NCBI RefSeq assembly: GCF_027595985.1
Contig: NC_073302.1
Coordinates: 396,355,403-396,419,402, forward strand
Source: Sorex araneus
Lineage: Eukaryota > Chordata > Mammalia > Eulipotyphla > Soricidae
DNA: 64,000 bases
Reading direction: 5' to 3'
Shown: one piece after another, positions 56,786 to 64,000 of the stretch
Position numbering within the stretch: the first letter of the stretch is position 1
Layout of the letters: every line of letters starts with the position of its first letter
The notes under the pieces: model-generated
Seen by the model: only the letters and a program-made list of their open reading frames with translations
Told to the model about the DNA's origin: nothing
Databases searched by the model: none
Program-made: the position numbers and the translations under genes

Positions 56786-57139
56786 TGTAGGGTAACATAG
56801 CCTCAGGTAGTTTAGGTTTATTGGGTTACTCCCATCACAGTGCTCCCATTCCTCTGTGTTTATTTGTAACTTCTTTCTTTGTGTTCTGTTGACTTGTAAA
56901 TATTGTTTTTTCGCTTCTCCTTGAGTTCTTTGCATAGTTTATTCAGAGCCATGTCCTTTTGTATGGGAACAGGAAGACTGCAGCAAATGCTATGCTTTTG
57001 TAACCTGGGTGTCATTTGACTCTACATGATATTTTCCTCCTGGGCATCTGTTCTCTCAACCTAAGCCTCAGCTGCCCTTACATCCTAGCACCCCCAAAAC
57101 CAGGGTCCCAACAAGGGACTGGACAGACCCAGGGCAAGT
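56786..57139. mobile_element. 354-bp insertion inside a SINE, possibly LTR-derived
   Basis: Unrelated sequence beginning TGTAGGGTAACATAGCC and ending CCCAGGGCAAGT, flanked by AGTAAC at 56,780-56,785 and 57,140-57,145. A 6-base duplication, no poly(A) and a TG start suggest an LTR or other non-L1 element. The end is not a clean CA, so the class is uncertain. No coding frame. Confidence 0.6.
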
Positions 57140-57232
57140 AGTAACAACAAGTCTCACAATGGAGACATTACTGGTGCCCACTCGAGCAAATCGATGAACA
57201 ATGGAATGACAGTGCTACAGTGCTACAGTGTA
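57140..57232 (+). mobile_element. Type B SINE, 3' half (interrupted)
   Basis: Resumes with AGTAACAACAAGTCTCAC and ends in GCTACAGTGCTACAGTG. Confidence 0.93.
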
Positions 57233-57443
57233 GTTGAGTGAACATAATAGGTCTGGTTATCATACATTAACATATAAAGTTAACTTTTAAAAATTAGTTT
57301 CAACAATTTAAAAATATACGTTATATGATTGACAATGGTCACCATGTTTTATATCTCATGAAATCAATTTTTTATCTAGATGTTTATAAGATACACCATA
57401 TATATTTGCATGTATGTACTGTGTCATTTTCCAGTCTTCTATT

Positions 57444-57602
57444 TTTTTTTAATTTTATTTTTTTATTGAATCACCATGTGGAAAGTTATAAAAGTTTCAG
57501 GTTTAAGTCTCAGTTATACAATGCTCAAACACCCATCCTTCACCAGTGCACATATTCCACCACCAAGAATCACGGTATACCTCCCCCTTTCCCCCCACCT
57601 CC
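57444..57602 (-). mobile_element. 3'-module retroposon, 5'-truncated, 13-bp TSD
   Basis: Flanked by CCAGTCTTCTATT at 57,431-57,443 and 57,603-57,615. Only the last ~160 bases of the 3' module remain, typical of 5' truncation in L1-type target-primed insertion. Confidence 0.93.
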
Positions 57603-57744
57603 CCAGTCTTCTATTAATGGATGATTTAGACTGTTTCCACAGATGGCAGTTTGTTAGTTTTGATAGTTGTCCCACAGTCATATTTATTTATGTTTGTTTC
57701 ATTTCCTTATTTTTCATGAGGATTAAAATACTATCTTTTTCTCA

Positions 57745-57965
57745 GTCTTTTAAAAAAATTGTTTTGTTTAAACACTGTGAGAAAGACCCTTACAAAGCTG
57801 TTCATGGCTAGTTTTCAATCATACAGTGTTCCAACACCCATCCCTCCACCAATGTACATTTCTCAGGACCAATGTCCCCAGTTTCTCTCCCATCACCCCA
57901 ACCCCCAGCCCCCAGCCTGCCTCTATGGCAGACATTTCCTCCTCTCCCTTTTGTACATCCACATT
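57745..57965 (-). mobile_element. Family D retroposon, diverged
   Basis: AACACCCATCCCTCCACCAA, GGACCAATGTCCCCAG and TGCCTCTATGGCAGACA in reverse orientation. Confidence 0.75.
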
Positions 57966-59337
57966 CATATCCACATTTTAGCAAAATCAGGTAGATGGTT
58001 TATGTGATTTCTCTGTATTGCTTTTTCAACTCTTCTATAAATTCAAAATTATACCCCCCAAAAATTAAAAATATTTTTTAAGGAAAATAAAAATCATTTT
58101 ATAGAATAGTGAAGGATTGCTTTGATGTACACCACTGTTAAGTTGCTTCTGATTACAAATTTCAGATAAGTGAAGTTGTCCTAAATTGCTTATTTAACCA
58201 GAGAAGTATTGCAAGTTCGGGGGTATTCAGACAAGATGCTGGCCAGTCATGACTTGTTTTGTGTAACTTAGATTCCCCTTAGTTTTCCTTCTTCAGTGAA
58301 TTTATCCTCCTTGGGTTGAGAGATAGTTACACAAATATTGAGCTAGTCACTAGTTTCCAGAAGAGTCCTGCCTATTACAGCCATGGTTTTTATAAGTGCA
58401 AAGGATTCTGTTTCCAATATGTTCCCAGAAATCTTTTCTAATCTAAATGGAATAAATCAGAAGAAAGACAACTTGATATTCACTTCCTTAGAGAAAATTG
58501 GGAAATTTTGCACTCATAACCTCTCCAGCCCTATTATTACTCCAGCAATCTGCTGAGACCCAGTAGGTTAACTTATTAGGTTTTTAAATTCCGTCACTGA
58601 TTAGTCTGATCCGTTTCCACTTGTTTCAATCAGCATCCTTGGAAATGGTTCCTTTGTTTATATATATTTGGCACACTTCCCATTCCTAATTTGATCACCT
58701 GCACCTGGAAAAACTGGTAATTTCATTTGAAGATTCAGGTGCCCTCATTAGAGAACAAAGAATTACATAAGCTTCCTGCTGACTAACAAATTTAAATTGT
58801 TCTCACATAAGTTCTTCACCTTCTTAGATGCAAAACACTATATGAAAGCAAAACAAAAAAATGTCTTTTGACACAGAGGGAAAAATGTTCCATGTTCTCT
58901 AGAGAGAGCAAGCCTTTAATATGAGTAAACAGGCAGAGTTCTCTATTTTGGCACCTTACAGTAAATGGAAAAACTTCAGCCAGTGATGACACAAGTGAGT
59001 CTGAATAAGAAAGGCCATGTCTGGTTTGTGCACCTCCAGACACAGATATAGCGAATGTGAGGTAACATGTTTTCCACTTACATTTTTGCATTCCAAAATA
59101 ATTTAAGAAATAATTGTCTAAATGTCATAAAACCATTTTTAAATTTTGTTATATATTTCTGTGGTATATGTTTCTATAGTGTCACAATATTTTAAAACAT
59201 GGAGAGTTGCTTTCAGACTGAGAATCTTTCATATATACACATATTTATTTCTAAACTTGTTTTTTAAAACCGTGTATTTGCAAAGGAGCTAACTTACACC
59301 TTTGTTTTGGTCAGTTTAGCTAGAAAACAAATTTAGC
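57966..59337. other. Unique intron sequence
   Basis: No gene or repeat recognised; a 91-codon antisense frame at 58,816-59,091 has no known feature. Confidence 0.5.
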
Positions 59338-59349
59338 TAGAAAAAAAAT

Positions 59350-59596
59350 TGTCACTGTCACTGTAATCCTGTAGCTCATTGATTTGCCCTAGCGGGCACC
59401 AGTAACGTGTTCATTGTGAGATTTATTGTTATTGTTTTTGGCATATAAAATATACTACGGGTAGCTTGCCAGGCTCTGCCGTGCAGGCGAGATACTCTTG
59501 GTAGCTTGGGCTCTCTGAGAGGGGTGAAGGAATCGAACCCGGGTCAGCTGCTTGCAAGGCTATAACGCCTTACCTCTGTGCTATCGCTCCAGCCCG
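59350..59596 (-). mobile_element. Type B SINE
   Basis: Reverse full copy, TTGTCACTGTCACTG tail to GCTATCGCTCCAGCCC. GAAAAMAAATT on each side is the likely TSD. Confidence 0.94.
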
Positions 59597-60211
59597 GAAA
59601 ACAAATTAATTTAGACAAATGAAATATGGCATATTATGACAAAGTATAGAAATGTAACAATAATAAATTATTAATCTTTAGAAGCAGAATAACTATGATA
59701 TCTAATATAGGGATTGAAAATCTCTTTATACATATTTATTATATGATTAATAGATCCTTATTATCTACATACAAATATGCAAGACTAGAAATCACAGTTT
59801 TCTCACTAGTTTAAAATATTAAATGATTGCATTTCTCCTTCTCTTTTGTTTGCTGCCTTTATTTTACCTAGAATCTCATGATAAACATTCCTATAGTGGG
59901 GTACCTTCAGCAGAGACACTTTGAATGCAATCAAATGCCTACTGTGTAATATATCCTTGATATCACTTGAATCCATCACTTTCCTCTCCCCACTCATTCT
60001 ATCTCCTCATATTCAACCATCAGGTCTCCCTGCTTAGTATTACTGTGATGTTGGAAAGTTTGAGGCCTTTTAGCTTATTCTAAATAATATATAGTCAAGG
60101 AGATGAGATATAAACCAAGGTAAATTTGGATGTTACTTTTAAATAACAATCAAAATACTAAAAACATAGAGTCAATACTGGTAATGTGGAAATAATGATT
60201 ATCCCCAACAA
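59597..60211. other. AT-rich intron sequence
   Basis: No gene or repeat recognised. Confidence 0.45.
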
Positions 60212-60224
60212 TCACATTAGGCTA

Positions 60225-60488
60225 GCACAGCAAGGAGGGCGTTTGCCTAGCATGCGGCTGGTCCAGGTTTGATTCCTTTGTCCCTTTCAGAGAGTCTGGC
60301 AAACTACCGAGAGTATCCTGCCCACACAACAGAGCCCGGCAAGCTCCCATCCAAAACAATCCCTTCCAACTATTATTTTGGCGTATTCGATATGCCAAAA
60401 ATAGTAACAACAAGTTTCACAATGGAGGCGTAACCGGATCAATGAACAATGGGATGAGAGTGATACGGTGATACAGTGATGCAGTGAT
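60225..60488 (+). mobile_element. Type B SINE with 13-bp TSD and foreign internal patch
   Basis: Flanked by TCACATTAGGCTA at 60,212-60,224 and 60,489-60,501. Normal body except for about 35 bases near 60,348-60,380 (CCATCCAAAACAATCCC, CCAACTATTATT), which match the family D element near 61,797-61,828. Confidence 0.93.
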
Positions 60489-60890
60489 TCACATTAGGCT
60501 AAACCTAAATACATGTAAACAAAAATAGATATACTTTATCTCCATCTAGCATTGAATATTAATCTCATTTAGTGTTAGAAAATTATTAAAAATTTCATTT
60601 TTATCCTTTAGAATGCAAATTATATTTTTATGGTAAAAACATTCCCGAATACAAATTTTCAAAAGTTTATGGCAAAGATTCTTTCCATTACGCTCATTAT
60701 AAATATTGTTAAAATGTGCAATAACATAGTAATGTCACACTGTATTTATAAGTACCTGTGAATATTTCTATCTCCACAATTAAAGTAGAAAATTGAAGTT
60801 GTAAAGCAATACTATAGTTTACTTTGTATGATTGTATCTACAAGACAGACTTAATCTTATATCTATCAAAATATTGATTTAAAATTACAT

Positions 60891-61148
60891 AGAATGATAG
60901 CACAGCGGTTGGGCGTTCACCTTTCATGAGGCCGACCCAAGTTCGATTCCTCTGCCCCTCTCGGAGAGCCTTGCAAGCTACCGAGAGTATAGAGCCCGCA
61001 CGGCAGAGCCTGGCAAGCTACCTGTGGTGTATTGGATATGCCAAAAACAGTAAGATAACAGAGGGGGAAAAAAGTGTCATTTTTTCTCCTCAAGAGATTT
61101 TTATGAGGAAGAAAATTCCTTCTGACGCTCATTTTTTTTTTTTTTTAT
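60891..61148 (+). mobile_element. Chimeric retroposon: type B SINE 5' part plus unknown T-ended sequence
   Basis: Flanked by AAAATTACAT at 60,881-60,890 and 61,149-61,158. The type B SINE runs from head to GCCAAAAACAGTAA at about 61,052. It is then replaced by unrelated sequence (GATAACAGAGGGGG, CTTCTGACGCTC) ending in a T run. Confidence 0.8.
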
Positions 61149-61382
61149 AAAATTACATTATATACCTTTGACAAAGTCAGCCATGTCTAGGTCTGGTAGT
61201 TCTTTCAGCACTAGTTCTTTACCCAAACTTCTCACAAAATTATTTGGTTTATACTCCTATATTGTTTCTTTAGAATGATTTTTTTCCTGTCCAGGATTAT
61301 CTCAATTTTTCCTAACTATAGAATGCATATAAATAATATATAAAATATATCTTTATTTCTTTTAGTAGTTACATTTTATTTT

Positions 61383-61592
61383 ATTAATTTTTTTAATTGA
61401 ATAACCATGAGATATAGTTACAAAGCTTCTGTCTTTGGGTTTCACTGATGCAATGGTCCAACACCAATCTCTCCATCAGTATACATTTCCCACTGCCAAT
61501 ATCCCCTGTATCCCTCCTCCACACTCCCAGTGCACCCAGCCTGACTCTATAACAGGCAGTTTTCTTCTTTTCTTTTCTCTTTCTCTCTCTCC

Positions 61593-61683
<91 letters not shown>

Positions 61684-61857
61684 TCCCTCTCCCTCTCCCT
61701 CTGCCCACCCCGCCCTTTTGGGGATTATGGTTTGCAGTACAGATACTGAGTGGCCATCATGTTTGGTCCTTTATCCACTTTTAGCACACATCTCCCATCC
61801 AGAACAATCCCTTCCAATGATTATTGTTATAATGGTTCCTTCTCTATCCCAACTGCC
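61383..61857 (-). mobile_element. Family D poly(A) retroposon with long (CT)n
   Basis: TTGAATAACCATGAGATATAG, shortened to AATAACCATGAGATATAG, then CTATAACAGGCAG, the CT run, and ATGGTTTGCAGTACAGATAC, TTTTAGCACACATCTCCC. Same order as at 35,050 and 48,056. Confidence 0.85.
61583..61701. repeat. (CT)n microsatellite
   Basis: Nearly pure CT run of over 90 bases, ending in CCCTCTCCCTCT variants, at the position of the short GAGAGAG of related elements. Confidence 0.97.
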
Positions 61858-61916
61858 TGAGGTACATTTTAACATAAGCATTATTTAAATGAAAACTTAA
61901 ATGTTACTAAAAAAAT

Positions 61917-62095
61917 ATTTTTTTGTTTTTTTTTGGGTCACATCCAGCTGTCCTCAGGGTTTGCTCCTACCTCTGCAGTTAGGGATAACTCCTAGTGTAC
62001 CAGGGGACCAACTAGGGGTGCTGTGAATTGAACCTATATAAGGCCATGTGCAAGGCAAATTCCTTACCTGATATACTATCCCTCCAACCCAAATG
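61917..62095 (-). mobile_element. Type A SINE
   Basis: TTTTTTTTGGGTCACATCC, CCAGGGGACCAACTAGGGG and ACTATCCCTCCAACCC. Confidence 0.88.
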
Positions 62096-62119
62096 CTAGT
62101 AAAATTTTAAACTCAGTAT

Positions 62120-62678
62120 CACTGTATCACTGTCCTCCTGTTGTTCATCGATTTGCTCGAGTGGTCACCAGTAACGTCTCCATTCATCCTAGCCCTGAGA
62201 TTTTAGCAGTCTCTCTTTATTCGTCCTTCCCAACAGTGCTGGATACTCTCAGTAGCTTGCTGGGTTCTTTGAGAGGGAGAACTAGGCAATAAGACTAATT
62301 CTCTTAAAGACTCCGGGAGCTTTGTTTTATAGTCTCTGGATCTTGGCCATTGATGGGATTACTCGGCCTCAGGAAGGGAGGTGAGGGGGGACAGTTGGGT
62401 GTGACTGCCTAGCTACTGGAAAAAGGAGGATTTGGGTGGGGGATGCCCAGTCCTGATTCGAGCAGGCTTGGAGTCCCACACACCTGGGTTCCTCTGTCAG
62501 TTCCTTCATGCATGAGGCTCCTCTGAGTGTGTGGAGAGTGGCCTTGAGCATGACTGTGGCTCGGTTCCAGAGGTCTTCAGCTGCTGGGGCTCTGTTCGGA
62601 GCAAAGAGGGAAGCTCAACCTACCTCCCTCTGAGGGGCCCCGGTGAAGACAGCCAGGTGTGGGGGCAGGGGACTCTGC
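62120..62678 (-). mobile_element. Composite retroposon: GC-rich module plus type B SINE body, 13-bp TSD
   Basis: Flanked by TTAAACTCAGTAT at 62,107-62,119 and 62,679-62,691, so the 559 bases went in as one unit. On the minus strand it starts GCAGAGTCCCCTGCCCCC. It runs through a GC-rich block homologous to 723-1,090 (both with CCAGAGACTATAAA and AATCCCATCAATGGCCAAG), then from about 62,275 enters a headless type B SINE body with the ~85-bp insert and a CAGTGATACAGTGATA tail. No poly(A). Confidence 0.88.
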
Positions 62679-62691
62679 TTAAACTCAGTAT

Positions 62692-64000
62692 ACCCACATA
62701 AATAGGTAGTATAGTTATTAGTACAATCAATATAAATTTATATATTCCTTATGTAAGTGAAATTGGTATGTATTTTGTTCTTACAGCACATCTCAATTTA
62801 TATTTCCCATATTTTAAGTCTTCAACAGCCATGTGTAATTTGTATCTACTGTATAGCAGAGATCAGAAATGGCTGGTTTTAAAGTGACCCAACAGCTTTA
62901 AGCTGGGTTTAAAAATTGTTCAGTGTTAATTCCCATAAATTCCAAACTTTTGTATTCTTTATCCAATGACAAATTACGAAATGCGTGCTTTCTTCCTAAT
63001 ACAGTATTAAGTAACATATGCTTATTTTGAGTTTTAATGCAGAAAATAGTTTATGTATTCTTTAATCTTTTAAATAATTTGCTAAAAAAGTATTTAAAAG
63101 TAAAGATTGCTAACACATTCTCACTATAAAAATTAACAGAAGAGTTATAAGTTAAAAAGTGAATTTTCTCTCATTGTCCACATTTCCTATTTTGTTCCCT
63201 ATAGTTATTTAAATTTTATGATATATTTTTTAGATTTTTTTCTAAATATAAGATACTTAGAAGAGGGTATTAAATGTCTGAATTTTTTTATCCTTTATTT
63301 TTATTAGCATGACATTTGATTATTGGGCAACTGTGTAATATAATTTAGAACATTCAGAAACAAGATTTAGTCATTTAAAACCATTAAGATAGAGGAAAAG
63401 GGTCAAACATCTTTAAACCTAAGCTATTAACAGACACATTTGTAATAATGTGTGACCTTTATCACTTACCTCACTAGTTTCAAGTTCTAATAGGTGACAT
63501 TAGTTTCATATTCACATTAAATCCTAGAGAATTAATAGTAACAACATGCCCCCTTTTCTTGAATTCCCACCTAAAGAACAAATATGTGACCATTTTTCAA
63601 TGGAAATTTTTTTGGGGGGAGATGGTTGGGCACCTCTAAGCTAGCTACTACTATTAACCACATTTAGAGTAAAGAAAGTTGAGACATACTTAAATAAGCT
63701 GCTAACTATCCTTGAAACAGTGAAGAAATTATCTGAACCCAAGAAATCTATTATTGCCAGAGCTTAAGCTATTAGCTATCACCACTGCCCACTCACCATG
63801 TATATTTAAAAGACAAAACAAAGCTCATTTTTAGGAAAAATCAATTCTCTTCAAGAGTATAATTATTTCCATAGTTTTTTTCTGTGTTTTCCAAGTAATA
63901 AAAAGAAATCTATTTTCCACATGCTATGAGAGTTGGCATGCCAAATCACCTTGTTCTAATCTAATAAGTCATTTACCTTTCCCATATTTGTCATAAATAT
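62692..64000. other. AT-rich intron sequence to window edge
   Basis: No gene, SINE or other repeat recognised. Confidence 0.5.

Larger units (their letters stand above)
20659..64000 (+). other. SEMA3E: SEMA3E intron 1 (5' part)
   Basis: No downstream SEMA3E exon was found: no frame encodes Sema-domain sequence. The rest of the window, over 43 kb, is therefore inferred to be the first intron, which is also long in other mammals. Its repeats and unique stretches are listed separately. Confidence 0.8.

Noticed and set aside
61435..61749. 104-codon frame rich in Leu/Ser
   Set aside because: Product of the (CT)n microsatellite.
1..64000. CRISPR arrays, bacterial operons, riboswitches, ribosome binding sites
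   Set aside because: The repeats are dispersed retroposons with target duplications, not regularly spaced; gene structure and repeats are mammalian.

Overview
This window is vertebrate, almost certainly mammalian, nuclear DNA. It is AT-rich, has one CpG-rich island, and is packed with short tRNA-headed retroposons. The commonest repeat has a head with a TAGCACAGCGGGT-like A box and a GGTTCGATTCC B box. It occurs with two different bodies and matches what I know as the shrew (Soricidae) SOR-type SINE, so a Sorex-like shrew is the most likely source. The organism call comes from recognising the repeat, not from a search.

Only one real gene is visible. A CpG-rich promoter and leader (about 19,540-20,543) runs into a coding first exon (20,544-20,658, + strand). 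The exon encodes a signal peptide followed by ADTTHPRLRLSHK, the N-terminus of semaphorin-3E (SEMA3E), and ends at a consensus splice donor in phase 1. Everything from 20,659 to the right edge (over 43 kb) is then SEMA3E intron 1. Everything left of about 19,500 is upstream flank. No other exon, RNA gene or protein gene could be supported; the remaining open frames are short and mostly lie in repeats.

Layout. 1-17.6 kb: SINE-rich upstream flank with three target-site-duplication (TSD)-bounded retroposons that share a 3' module (6.6-7.3, 7.6-8.1 and 16.2-16.7 kb). 17.6-22.5 kb: SINE-free stretch around promoter and exon 1. 22.5-35.8 kb: SINEs, microsatellites, a MER5-like DNA transposon relic and a fourth copy of the 3'-module retroposon. 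35.8-39.6 kb and 43.9-47.6 kb: repeat-poor intron. 47.6-62.7 kb: many SINEs, several nested or chimeric. 62.7-64 kb: unannotated AT-rich intron.

The most unusual content is retroposon architecture, not coding. (i) A 559-bp composite at 62,120-62,678 joins a GC-rich module to a headless SINE body inside one 13-bp TSD; a sister copy lies at 723-1,480. (ii) A family with one 3' module carries different 5' modules. (iii) Several SINEs are chimeric or interrupted. (iv) Dinucleotide microsatellites sit at one position inside another retroposon family. Names such as type A, type B, 3'-module retroposon and family D are my own labels.
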